From a virus: a stretch of 59,015 bases of DNA. Below, one piece after another: positions 1 through 8,115 of the stretch. Below the pieces are notes generated by a model. It did no database searches and was not told where the DNA came from. It saw only the letters and a program-made list of their open reading frames with translations. A program made the translations under genes and the position numbers. Position 1 is the first letter of the stretch; the number at the start of each line of letters is the position of its first letter. Where the stretch lies: the IMG/VR virus record IMGVR_UViG_3300032053_000084, positions 1 to 59,015 of that record; one strand, written 5' to 3'.

Positions 1-172
1 CCAGAATGACCTGATGATCCAGAGCATCCTGATAAATTATTATTATGGCATATGAATACCAGATGATCCAGAACATCCAGAATGACCTGATGATCCAGAA
101 CAACCAGATAACGATCCTGATCATCCAGATCATCCAGAACATCCAGAACATCCAGATAACCCAGATGATCCT
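1..172. repeat. Degenerate 9-bp tandem repeat tract
   Basis: The first 172 bases are built from a degenerate 9-base unit resembling GATCCAGAA or CATCCAGAA, interrupted by an AT-rich patch at about 40-58. Read in the frame of the first gene, bases 86-172 would encode a PD/PE/PH-rich string and stay open into that gene, but no start codon precedes base 227, so I do not extend the gene. A short reading frame (2-55, ending TGA) could be the tail of a gene to the left. It could also be spacer DNA or a repeat-rich regulatory tract. There are no unique spacers, so it is not CRISPR. Confidence 0.6.
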
Positions 173-173
173 G

Positions 174-251
174 ATTGGTCCGACCAATACATTGTATATC
201 GGATAATAATATTTTATATAATCGGATTGGTCGGACCAATTTATATAAATA
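174..251 (+). promoter_or_regulatory. Twin palindromic operator with candidate promoters
   Basis: Two perfect 15-bp palindromes, ATTGGTC-C-GACCAAT (174-188) and ATTGGTC-G-GACCAAT (226-240), lie 52 bp apart, about five helical turns. Between them is a TATAAT box (217-222) with only a weak -35 (TTGTAT, 192-197). Just downstream is TATAAATA (244-251), identical to the T4 late-promoter -10 consensus and suggestive because a gp55 homologue is encoded in this window. The layout suggests a dimeric repressor binding both sides of a promoter for the plus-strand glycan operon. The regulator is unknown. Confidence 0.55.
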
Positions 252-262
252 GAATTATGAAT

Positions 263-583
263 ATGAAGCAATGCCGTACATGTAATCAAAATAAACCTTT
301 ATCTGATTTCCCAAAAAATCCAGATAGTAAAGATGGATTTCGTTCTGAATGTAAATTATGTAGAAAACAAAAGAATAATATTGGTCATGACCAAGAGGAC
401 AGGATAAATAAAGTAAAAGAATGGGCACAATCTATACTGGACAATAAAAATAAAGAAATTGATATTAAGGATAAGGAATTAGATAATAAGAATAAAGAAA
501 TAAAGAAATTAGAATATGAAAATACTATGCTGAGAGAAGTAATAGAGGATATGAAGCATGGTGATAAATGGAGTAATATATAA
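263..583 (+). CDS. Small zinc-finger / HNH-associated-type protein
   Basis: About 106 aa. The N-terminus carries two CxxC pairs (CRTC near residue 4, CKLC about 27 residues later) separated by a SDFPKNP-type segment. This layout is common in phage zinc-finger proteins and at the N-terminus of some HNH endonucleases, but no HNH or GIY-YIG catalytic motif follows. The C-terminal half is a charged K/E/D/N-rich predicted coiled coil. ATG at 263 (or 257) is preferred over the TTG at 227, which lies inside an operator palindrome; no clear Shine-Dalgarno is present. The stop overlaps the next start (TAATG). DNA binding is plausible but not shown. Confidence 0.6.
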   Translation: MKQCRTCNQNKPLSDFPKNPDSKDGFRSECKLCRKQKNNIGHDQEDRINKVKEWAQSILDNKNKEIDIKDKELDNKNKEIKKLEYENTMLREVIEDMKHGDKWSNI

Positions 584-2907
584 TGAAAGCGTTAATAAGC
601 GGGGTTACTGGTCAGGATGGTTCTTATCTATTAGAATTTCTAATCAATAAAGGGTATGAAGTTCACGGTATAATACGCAGAGCATCAACATTCAATTTAG
701 AAAGATTATATAATGTCAAGAGTAGCAATGTAAATTTACATTTTGCTGATCTGAGTGTAGGTACTCATTTGCTCAATATAATAAATGAAATTCATCCAGA
801 TGAAATATATAATTTAGCAGCACAATCTCATGTGAGAATAAGTTTTGACATACCAGAATATACAAGCGATATAACAGGCCTTGGATGTTTAAGGTTCCTG
901 GAAGCAATTCACAAATCAAAAACACACCCTCGTTTTTATCAAGCATCATCATCAGAAATGTATGGGACTACTTTACCCCCTCAATCAGAAACTTCTCCCT
1001 TTGATCCTAATTCTCCATACGCATGTTCTAAACTCTATGCGTATAATATGACAAGAAATTATCGCAGAGCATACAATCTTCACGCATCCAACGGCATATT
1101 ATATAACCACGAGTCCTGTATAGCCGGCTTACCTTTTTTCATGCGTACTAATAAAGGGTTCGTTGATATTTTACCTATACGGGATATAGTATCACTTGTT
1201 TCATCCGTAAAAGAAGATAGGAATATCAAACAAACCGATCTTATTCCTTTACATATACATATATGGGATGGTTCTGATTGGACTCGTATAAAATCTGTCA
1301 CGGTTTATCCGAATAAAGATATTGTTAATCAATTAGATATAAAAAGCAATAATTCTGCGGGATTTAAAATTGGTAATTCTGGTAGTATTTTAGATAATAA
1401 AGTAAAGAAAATAAAATTAGTAAATGCACGGGGGGGTACTTATACTGTTACAGGGGAGCATAAATGTATACTGGAAGATGGGGTTTCAACAAATGCTGAA
1501 AATCTTATAGGTAGAAAATTTTTTACTACTCGCTCTAAAAGAATTAATAATATGATTGGCAGTTGGCTTAAATTTGGTTCTTATCCTATAATAAAAGCAT
1601 TAGATTTTGGTATCACTGAAAATGAGGCTATGTTTGCTGGTTATCTTTGTGGGGATGGTTCTATTGATGATAATGGTAACATATGTCTAAAGAGTTTTGA
1701 TATTGATACCTTGAAAAAATATAGTTCAATGATTTATGCGGGGGTGGGTTGGGGGCCTTCTAAAGAAAAGGATTGGATAAATGCTCGCACTATTTCTATT
1801 GTAAATATGAATCCTAATATGGAATGGAGGGGGAAGTTTAGGAAATCAGATTTCTTTTGTAATAATGGAGATAGGCGGGTTCCTTGGAAGATATTAAACT
1901 CTAACAATAAAATTAAGATGGCGTTTTTACATGGATACTATGAAGCGGATGGGTTACAGGGTGGATTAGATAGATTGAATGAATTTAAGAATATTAAATC
2001 TTCTTCTATGACTTTAACTGCGGGGATGGTATACTTGATCAATACTGTAGTAGGGCAAGAATATAATATCAACGTGGATATTGCTAAATGGAAAGGTAAG
2101 GAAACTTATTATTATTCAGTGAATTTTTTATCTACATCTAAAACATATCAGAATAGAAGAAATTTGAAAGCAAAATATGATGCTGTAAAACTAATGATTG
2201 ATCAGCAAAGTAGAAATGCTGAGATAACACGTAAAACAGGTGCTACAAGTCCATTCATAAGAAAAATACGGGGTGGATATATACCGAAATTTGAACATCA
2301 TTTTTATCAGAAACGAAATGAAGTAAAGAGGGTTATTACTTATCCTGTATATGATGGATACTTGTATGATTTGGAAACGGACAGTGGGAAGTATATGTGC
2401 GGGATCGGAGTTGGGGTTGTTCATAACAGTCCTCGGCGTGGTATAAATTTTGTTACTCGAAAGATTACACAGGCTGCTACTCGAATCAAATTAGGATTAC
2501 AGGATAAATTGATATTGGGGAATCTGGACGCTAAAAGAGACTGGGGTTATGCGGGGGATTTTGTAGAGGCAATGTGGCTCATACTACAGCAGGATAATCC
2601 AGATGATTATGTTATTGCTACGGGAGAATCGCATACGGTTAGAGAATTTGTTGAAGAAACTTTCAGGGTATTAGATTTAGATTATGATAAATATATAAGT
2701 ATAGATAAACGGTTGTTCCGCCCATCGGAAGTAGATAATTTATGCGGAGATGCTTCCAAAGCCAAGAGAGTATTAGGATGGGAACCGAAGGTAAAATTTA
2801 AAGAGTTGATCAAAATGATGGTTGCCAGTGATATGATTTTGGCACGCCAGGAAAAATTATTACGGGACAATGGATTGTATATTGAAAATCATTATGGGGG
2901 AGAATAA
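583..2907 (+). CDS. gmd: GDP-mannose 4,6-dehydratase interrupted by an intein
   Basis: 774-aa precursor. Residues 1-178 and 616-774 together form a complete short-chain dehydratase of about 337 aa: NAD-binding GVTGQDGSYL (7-16), SSSEMYG, catalytic YxxxK (YACSK, Y146-K150) and the C-terminal SPRRG...FVTRKIT segment. The enzyme converts GDP-mannose to GDP-4-keto-6-deoxymannose, precursor of GDP-fucose, -rhamnose, -perosamine or -colitose. An intein with LAGLIDADG endonuclease blocks is inserted beside the conserved NHES/PRRG site. The gene opens the sugar operon; a DegT-type aminotransferase further along could use its product. Splicing is required for activity. Confidence 0.95.
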   Translation: MKALISGVTGQDGSYLLEFLINKGYEVHGIIRRASTFNLERLYNVKSSNVNLHFADLSVGTHLLNIINEIHPDEIYNLAAQSHVRISFDIPEYTSDITGLGCLRFLEAIHKSKTHPRFYQASSSEMYGTTLPPQSETSPFDPNSPYACSKLYAYNMTRNYRRAYNLHASNGILYNHESCIAGLPFFMRTNKGFVDILPIRDIVSLVSSVKEDRNIKQTDLIPLHIHIWDGSDWTRIKSVTVYPNKDIVNQLDIKSNNSAGFKIGNSGSILDNKVKKIKLVNARGGTYTVTGEHKCILEDGVSTNAENLIGRKFFTTRSKRINNMIGSWLKFGSYPIIKALDFGITENEAMFAGYLCGDGSIDDNGNICLKSFDIDTLKKYSSMIYAGVGWGPSKEKDWINARTISIVNMNPNMEWRGKFRKSDFFCNNGDRRVPWKILNSNNKIKMAFLHGYYEADGLQGGLDRLNEFKNIKSSSMTLTAGMVYLINTVVGQEYNINVDIAKWKGKETYYYSVNFLSTSKTYQNRRNLKAKYDAVKLMIDQQSRNAEITRKTGATSPFIRKIRGGYIPKFEHHFYQKRNEVKRVITYPVYDGYLYDLETDSGKYMCGIGVGVVHNSPRRGINFVTRKITQAATRIKLGLQDKLILGNLDAKRDWGYAGDFVEAMWLILQQDNPDDYVIATGESHTVREFVEETFRVLDLDYDKYISIDKRLFRPSEVDNLCGDASKAKRVLGWEPKVKFKELIKMMVASDMILARQEKLLRDNGLYIENHYGGE
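1117..2427 (+). mobile_element. LAGLIDADG intein inside Gmd
   Basis: In-frame 437-aa insertion. It starts CIAG (Cys1, Gly4, as in intein block A) and ends VVHN, followed by Ser as C-extein +1 nucleophile. Two LAGLIDADG-type helices are visible, FAGYLCGDGSI near precursor residue 349 and FLHGYYEADGL near 447. It is therefore a bifunctional splicing and homing element. If Cys179 is residue 1, the spliced product reads NHES-SPRRG with one extra Ser. If Ser178 is residue 1, splicing restores the usual NHESPRRG. The CxxG spacing favours Cys; the extein sequence favours Ser. Confidence 0.9.
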
Positions 2908-3320
2908 TGCTATTAGTCAAAACAAAAGTAAAGAAAAGCGATATACATGGGGTTGGATTATTTGCGGATGAATTTATTCCAAAGGGAACAAGAGTATGGG
3001 AATTTACCCCCAAATTTGATATAGAATTTAATATGCGGGAAGCGTTTAGTTTTTCTACCTTTGCGATGAAATACTTGATGAAGTATTCTTATAAAAGTTA
3101 TAAGAACGGGAAGTATATTTTATGTTTTGATGATACTAAATATATAAATCATTCTAATAATCCTAATATGGCAGAGATGATAGATTTTGAAGGAGAGGCG
3201 CCGGATTATGCGCTAAGAGATATAGAGTTAGGTGAAGAATTAACATTGGATTATACAATAATTGATTCTGATTATAGAAGTAAATTGGAGGATGATATAT
3301 GGTTAAAAAAGATATCTTGA
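2907..3320 (+). CDS. SET-domain protein
   Basis: 137 aa, essentially a minimal SET domain. It has HGVGLFA near the N-terminus, a central FDDTKYINHSNNPN segment (the NHS.xPN SAM/knot motif) and a C-terminal GEELTLDY (the ELxxDY motif). SET proteins transfer methyl groups from SAM to protein lysines; the substrate is unknown. Cysteine-rich pre- or post-SET regions are absent, as in other bacterial and phage SET proteins. The start overlaps the gmd stop (TAATG). The last 22 bases overlap the following protease gene, so expression is probably coupled. Confidence 0.85.
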   Translation: MLLVKTKVKKSDIHGVGLFADEFIPKGTRVWEFTPKFDIEFNMREAFSFSTFAMKYLMKYSYKSYKNGKYILCFDDTKYINHSNNPNMAEMIDFEGEAPDYALRDIELGEELTLDYTIIDSDYRSKLEDDIWLKKIS

Positions 3321-4360
3321 TAAAAAAAGGGGTTGTTGGATATGGTAAGGGGATTAAAATTAAAGACGGCGTTCAAACGTGGAAATGTGTAACGGTATTG
3401 GTTGAAAAGAAATTGCCTAAAAATCAAATTGCTGCCATAGATTTAGTTCCTGATACAATCGGAGGAGAAGTAACCGATGTTATTGAAGTAGGTAAAATTA
3501 GAGCATTGTCAGTAACAGGAAAATATCGACCAGCCCTTGGAGGATGTAGTATAGGCCATTATCAATCAACAGCGGGAACCCTGGGATGTATAGTCAAGGA
3601 TGTTTTAGGAAAGAAATATATCTTATCAAACAATCATGTATTAGCAAATGAAAATAACGCATTAGTCGGAGATGCTATTCTACAACCAGGACCGTATGAT
3701 GGAGGAAAAAATCCTGCTGATCAAATCGGTATATTACATAAATTCGTTCCTATTAATTTTGGAAATACAGGCCAACCACCCCCTCCACCTGTAGATCCAC
3801 CACCAGCTAAACCACCATCGTCACCATCATGCTCGATTGCTTCATTTACCAGATCGTTTGTGAATTTTCTTGCGGTTGCGGTAGGATCATCATGGAGAGT
3901 GAAAGAGTATAACACTATTGAAGAGATAAAGAAAACAATTGTGTGGGACACTACACCTATTATGAAAATCGGAGAGGAAAATAAAGTTGATGCTGCTCTT
4001 GCTATACCATTATCGGAAGACCTCATATCAACAGATATTCTCGATATAGGTTCTATAACAGGTATCAATGAAATTCCTGATATTGGAATGGGTATAAAAA
4101 AATCTGGTAGAACTACAGGAATGAATAAAAGTAATATATTAGTAACGGATGCGACAATCAATGTAGGATATACTGGAATATCAACTGCCCTATTTGTTGG
4201 ACAAATTATTGCGGGTGCTCTAAGTCAGGGTGGGGATTCTGGTTCTCTTGTAGTTGATGATACGAATAGGGCGGTTGGTTTATTGTTTGCGGGTTCTGAT
4301 ACAACGACAATCATCAACCCAATAAGTGATGTAATGAAAGAATTGGAAATAACGATATAA
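3299..4360 (+). CDS. Trypsin-like serine protease with Pro-rich insertion
   Basis: 353 aa. The chymotrypsin-fold triad is readable: His in YILSNNHVLAN, Asp probably in KVDAALAIP, Ser in QGGDSGSLVVD. An N-terminal region of about 75 residues precedes the protease domain. Between His and Asp is an insertion with a Pro-rich run followed by a hydrophobic stretch, which may be a linker or surface loop. No signal peptide is seen, so it probably acts in the host cytoplasm or in virions. It begins inside the end of the SET gene. Target unknown; self-processing or virion maturation are possibilities only. Confidence 0.8.
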   Translation: MVKKDILIKKGVVGYGKGIKIKDGVQTWKCVTVLVEKKLPKNQIAAIDLVPDTIGGEVTDVIEVGKIRALSVTGKYRPALGGCSIGHYQSTAGTLGCIVKDVLGKKYILSNNHVLANENNALVGDAILQPGPYDGGKNPADQIGILHKFVPINFGNTGQPPPPPVDPPPAKPPSSPSCSIASFTRSFVNFLAVAVGSSWRVKEYNTIEEIKKTIVWDTTPIMKIGEENKVDAALAIPLSEDLISTDILDIGSITGINEIPDIGMGIKKSGRTTGMNKSNILVTDATINVGYTGISTALFVGQIIAGALSQGGDSGSLVVDDTNRAVGLLFAGSDTTTIINPISDVMKELEITI

Positions 4361-4370
4361 GAGGTGGATT

Positions 4371-4628
4371 ATGGATAATGATGTAAAAGTTAAAATTGAA
4401 AAAGTTTTATCCGATGGTACATGGGTAATATGTGAAATGAGTGAATTGAAAAGAGGAGATATGTTTAGAACATATTTTCCCGATGAAGAAGAAAAGAAAA
4501 AAATATTTATTGCTGAATCAGATTCGAAAGAAAAAGATGGTTTGTGGTCAATAATGGCAAGACAAACAGCAAGTGATTGGGAATGTTCATCATGCGGGGA
4601 TTGTAAAGTTTGTGGTATTGATGAATAA
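4371..4628 (+). CDS. Small acidic protein with C-terminal Cys cluster
   Basis: 85 aa, preceded by a GAGGTGG-type ribosome binding site. The body is charged and soluble. The last 13 residues hold four cysteines (CSSCGDCKVC), a likely metal-binding tail similar to that of the 64-aa minus-strand protein ending CGNCKGCKP. No family recognised. Confidence 0.6.
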   Translation: MDNDVKVKIEKVLSDGTWVICEMSELKRGDMFRTYFPDEEEKKKIFIAESDSKEKDGLWSIMARQTASDWECSSCGDCKVCGIDE

Positions 4629-4642
4629 GGAGATTGAATAAA

Positions 4643-5158
4643 ATGAAAAAAATTACAATAGCACTATTAGTCATATTGTTTATGTTGATTGGTTGTTCTA
4701 AAGATACTGTAAAGAAAGATACTCTCTCACAAAAAATTATGGATTTTGGAACATTCAAGGTGATTGTTCCCGCAGAACTTCCAGATTTTATGAAATGGGC
4801 TGGTAAAACAGCAATTGTTTATCCAGGTGAAGAATTTTTTGGAGTTATGGGATATAGAGGGGAAAATCCAGAAGATACTACTGAATTTATTTGGTTGTAT
4901 ATTGCCGTTGAACGGAAAAAAGTTAGAGATGGTTATGATGTAAAATCATATCTTATTGCCTTGAAGCATGGGTTTACAGATAAGGACGGGAAAGAAAAGA
5001 ACAGTATATCATATATTGATAAAGAGTATTGGACAACCGGGGTATGGTCAGGAACATTATATAAAGTTGATGATATACCAGATTTGAAAATTTTATCTGA
5101 TATGAAAGAAAAACAATTGTCAGAATTAGGTAAAAATTTAGGAGAAAAAAAATTTTAA
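4643..5158 (+). CDS. Putative lipoprotein
   Basis: 171 aa. ATG at 4643 is chosen because AAGGAGA lies 9 bases upstream; an in-frame TTG at 4634 is less likely. The N-terminus MKKITIALLVILFMLIGC is a lipoprotein signal with lipobox LIGC, so the mature protein should be diacylglycerol-anchored and exported, consistent with a Gram-negative host. The remainder has no motif I recognise. Phage lipoproteins often act in superinfection exclusion or lysis; there is no direct evidence for either here. Confidence 0.75.
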   Translation: MKKITIALLVILFMLIGCSKDTVKKDTLSQKIMDFGTFKVIVPAELPDFMKWAGKTAIVYPGEEFFGVMGYRGENPEDTTEFIWLYIAVERKKVRDGYDVKSYLIALKHGFTDKDGKEKNSISYIDKEYWTTGVWSGTLYKVDDIPDLKILSDMKEKQLSELGKNLGEKKF

Positions 5159-5172
5159 ATAAGGAATAGGTT

Positions 5173-6060
5173 ATGAATAAACTACCAAAAGAAGAAATAA
5201 TTATAAACCCTTTGAAAGAATTTAAAAGAAAAATAAATATTGGGCTGGGTGATTTGATTTTTGCTAAAAAAATGCTTGATAATGTAAGAGATAAATATAA
5301 AAAAATAATAATTGTTCCTAATCATAGTAATAAATGGAGACAATCAAGGGGTACTAAGAATGTAGATAATCTTTGGGAGTATACAAAAAAAGTAATAAAA
5401 TTATTATTTGATAATGATCCATTATATGAAATTGATTGGGAAACTGGTAGGGGTATTGTAAGAGCAACATGGGATTTTTGGACGGAAGACGGTATTTTAC
5501 CTATTGTTCCATATCTTCCCCAATATTTTTGTAAACCTGAAATGACATTTGATTTTAATCCAGAAGAATATATTGTGTTACATACCAGAGCAAGGAATGT
5601 TGATCATTCAGATATTGATATTACCAAAACATTTGAACTTTTAAAAGGTAAAAAATTAATTGTCATGGGGGAAACTAAATTCTGGCCAGCGATTGGAGTA
5701 AAAGGTTTTTGTATATATGATGAATTAATTCATTTCTTCGGAAGACCTGGAACAAAAGGAATAAAAAACATTCGTTTTATGTTGACGAATTTGGATAAAC
5801 CAGATATAGATATTTTATTCAGAGATTCAACAATAATGAGTAGAGCAAAAGCAACAATAGCAATAGGTAATGGAGGTAATCATGTTTTGACTACTGCTGT
5901 TACAAAAAATTGTATATGTTATAGAGGAAATTCATGGAAAAAAGATGTTTCTACAAGACATCTTGAAAATTTTTTATGGGGAGATCATCATGATGATAAA
6001 CAAGGACTACTGGTTACTACCAATTATGATGCTTTTCTTGCGAGAATAAAAACCTTATGA
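5173..6060 (+). CDS. GT-B-like glycosyltransferase paralogue 1
   Basis: 295 aa. One of four related proteins in this island. Shared features are a Gly-rich N-terminal segment (NIGLGDLIFAKKMLD), a central beta strand YIVLHTRARN, a strand LIVMGETKF and a C-terminal IMSRAKATIAIGNGGNHVL block. The GxGD start and the late GGNH loop resemble acceptor- and donor-side loops of GT-B enzymes (GT9-like), so a glycosyl-transfer role is inferred from fold-like features and neighbours only. Followed with a 4-base ATGA overlap by paralogue 2. Confidence 0.6.
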   Translation: MNKLPKEEIIINPLKEFKRKINIGLGDLIFAKKMLDNVRDKYKKIIIVPNHSNKWRQSRGTKNVDNLWEYTKKVIKLLFDNDPLYEIDWETGRGIVRATWDFWTEDGILPIVPYLPQYFCKPEMTFDFNPEEYIVLHTRARNVDHSDIDITKTFELLKGKKLIVMGETKFWPAIGVKGFCIYDELIHFFGRPGTKGIKNIRFMLTNLDKPDIDILFRDSTIMSRAKATIAIGNGGNHVLTTAVTKNCICYRGNSWKKDVSTRHLENFLWGDHHDDKQGLLVTTNYDAFLARIKTL

Positions 6061-6962
6061 ATAAAATATCTAAAAGAAAAATAATTATAAACTCTTTACC
6101 AAAAGTAATTACACCACCCGCAACCATACAATTAAAAGAATTTAAAAAATTAAGTGGGAGAATAAATTGTGGATTAGGTCATATGATTTTTTGTAAGGCA
6201 CAACTTGATTCTGTAAAAGATCAGTATGAAGAAATAAAACTTGCGCCAGATTTAAAATGGCTTAGAATTAGTAGGCAAGAAGCATATGATGATCAACATA
6301 AATTTATCTTTAAATTTATGAAACTTCTTTTTGATAAACCGCCTTATATAATATCCGATGATCAAAACCTACCAGTAAAATATGGTGTTCCGTTTATGAG
6401 AGATGATGGAATTATGCCAGTGGTTCCTGATTTAGTAAAATATCTTTGTCGTGGAAAACCTCTTCCTACTAAACAAAAATATATTGTTCTTACAACAAAG
6501 GTAAGGGGTGTTGATATTATACAAACATTTCAAAGAAATCAAGATGAATTTTTTAGTATCCTACAGCAATTAGCAAGAAAATATCGTTTGATTATTTTAG
6601 GTGATAGGATAATTTGGCCAAATTTACTAAAATATACTTGTATATATACTGATTACATTAAAAATTTAAAAAAATATAATCTTACTGATTTAAGTATGGA
6701 TGATAGAAGAATATCAAGTCCTGATTTAAAAATGATTCAACATGATTGTATGATTATGAATGGTGCTGAAGCGGTAGTTACTTTTGGGAACGGTGGTAAT
6801 TTTAGTTTAGCAATAGCGTCAAGTAAAATTTTAGATTATAAAAATGATGGTGGACAAATGGAACCAGTTGAAACATATATGTTTGGTGAGCATTATGATA
6901 AAGACGGTAAATTTGTAACAAGAAATTATAAAAAATTTCTTGGAAAATTGGCTTCATTGTGA
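6057..6962 (+). CDS. GT-B-like glycosyltransferase paralogue 2
   Basis: 301 aa, overlapping paralogue 1 by ATGA. Carries the family landmarks CGLGHMIFCKAQLD, YIVLTTKVRG, LIILGDRIIW and IMNGAEAVVTFGNGGNFSLA. The N-terminal 30 residues are variable and basic. Tandem duplication with divergence suggests different acceptor or donor sugars in one glycan pathway. Function inferred; no characterised relative recognised by eye. Confidence 0.6.
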   Translation: MNKISKRKIIINSLPKVITPPATIQLKEFKKLSGRINCGLGHMIFCKAQLDSVKDQYEEIKLAPDLKWLRISRQEAYDDQHKFIFKFMKLLFDKPPYIISDDQNLPVKYGVPFMRDDGIMPVVPDLVKYLCRGKPLPTKQKYIVLTTKVRGVDIIQTFQRNQDEFFSILQQLARKYRLIILGDRIIWPNLLKYTCIYTDYIKNLKKYNLTDLSMDDRRISSPDLKMIQHDCMIMNGAEAVVTFGNGGNFSLAIASSKILDYKNDGGQMEPVETYMFGEHYDKDGKFVTRNYKKFLGKLASL

Positions 6963-6969
6963 GGGATAA

Positions 6970-8115
6970 ATGATTCGTGAAAGAATAGCAGAAAAAATTA
7001 TGGTTCCTGTTTATAAACCATATCTTCCAGTATTAGTAAAGAATTATGCGAGAGATGCTATCAATAGCGGATGGATTTCAAGCAAAGGAATATATGTTCA
7101 ACTTGCAGAAAAGAAATTACGGGAATTGTTTGGATACAAATATGTTATATTGACAAGTAATGGAACTACCGCAATGCACTTGGTAGCAAAAGCATTAAAA
7201 TATAAGCATCCAAATATAAATTCATTGTATGTTCCAAACAATGTTTATGTTGCGGCATGGAATGCGTTCTTGTATGATAAAGATCATTACACCCTAATTC
7301 CTTTTGATGCTAATCTTGATACTTGGTGTTTTGATATAAATAGTTATAAAGAATATATTGAGAATTTTGGCTTACAATCCAAAACCCATGCGATGTTGGT
7401 TGTTCATAATATAAGCGGAATTGTGAACATACCAAAATTGAAAAGAGATTATCCTGAATTAATAATTGCGGAAGATAATTGTGAAGGATTTTTAGGTAAG
7501 CATGAAGGAAAATATACAGGAACAGAATCTTTATGTTCTGCTATATCTTTTTTTGGTAATAAATCAGTAACCGCAGGAGAAGGCGGGGCATTCATAACGA
7601 ATGATGAAGATATTTATTTATATATAGATCGTCTTCATAATCAAGGGTTATCTCAAAAGAGATTTATTCATAATGTTTTGGGATATAATTATAGAATGAC
7701 CAATTTACAAGCAGCAATTCTTTTTGGGCAATTGATGTGTATAAAAGATATTGTGAAGAAAAAGAAATCGTTGTTTGATTATTATAGATCGGAATTAAAA
7801 TCAGAAGATATTGAATTTCAAATTCCAGAGGAAGGATGTGATCTTTCAAATTGGATGTTTGGATTTAGAATACATAAACAAATAAGTTATGATAAAGCAG
7901 AATTATTTTTTAATGATAGAGGAATAGAAATAAGACCGATGTTCTACCCTATCAATAAACATGAATATCTTAAAAATATTACAGGGATAATGGATATTGC
8001 TACCAGATTAAATAAGGAGTGTATCTTGTTACCAAGTTATCCAGATATATCAGAAAAGGATAGAGAAAAAGTAGTAAGTGTGACTAAAAAATATATTGAG
8101 GAGATAAAAAAATAA
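6970..8115 (+). CDS. DegT/DnrJ/EryC1/StrS sugar aminotransferase
   Basis: 381 aa, usual length for PLP-dependent sugar aminotransferases of this family. Visible are the N-terminal WISSKG..V..AE region, SNGTTAMHL (phosphate/substrate loop), EDNCEGF (Asp for the pyridine nitrogen), FFGNKSVTAGEGG with PLP lysine K198, and GYNYRMTNLQAA. With Gmd upstream supplying GDP-4-keto-6-deoxymannose, a GDP-perosamine synthase (Per/RfbE-like) role is attractive but inferred. RBS GAGGG lies a few bases before the ATG. Confidence 0.9.
   Translation: MIRERIAEKIMVPVYKPYLPVLVKNYARDAINSGWISSKGIYVQLAEKKLRELFGYKYVILTSNGTTAMHLVAKALKYKHPNINSLYVPNNVYVAAWNAFLYDKDHYTLIPFDANLDTWCFDINSYKEYIENFGLQSKTHAMLVVHNISGIVNIPKLKRDYPELIIAEDNCEGFLGKHEGKYTGTESLCSAISFFGNKSVTAGEGGAFITNDEDIYLYIDRLHNQGLSQKRFIHNVLGYNYRMTNLQAAILFGQLMCIKDIVKKKKSLFDYYRSELKSEDIEFQIPEEGCDLSNWMFGFRIHKQISYDKAELFFNDRGIEIRPMFYPINKHEYLKNITGIMDIATRLNKECILLPSYPDISEKDREKVVSVTKKYIEEIKK

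Noticed and set aside
1-172. CRISPR array or part of the first gene
   Set aside because: Units are 9 bp and degenerate with no unique spacers; no start codon precedes base 227 in the frame of the first gene.
3721-4161. Minus-strand 146-codon frame inside the protease gene
   Set aside because: Shadow of the protease gene: no RBS and no independent promoter, and the plus frame has a complete catalytic triad.
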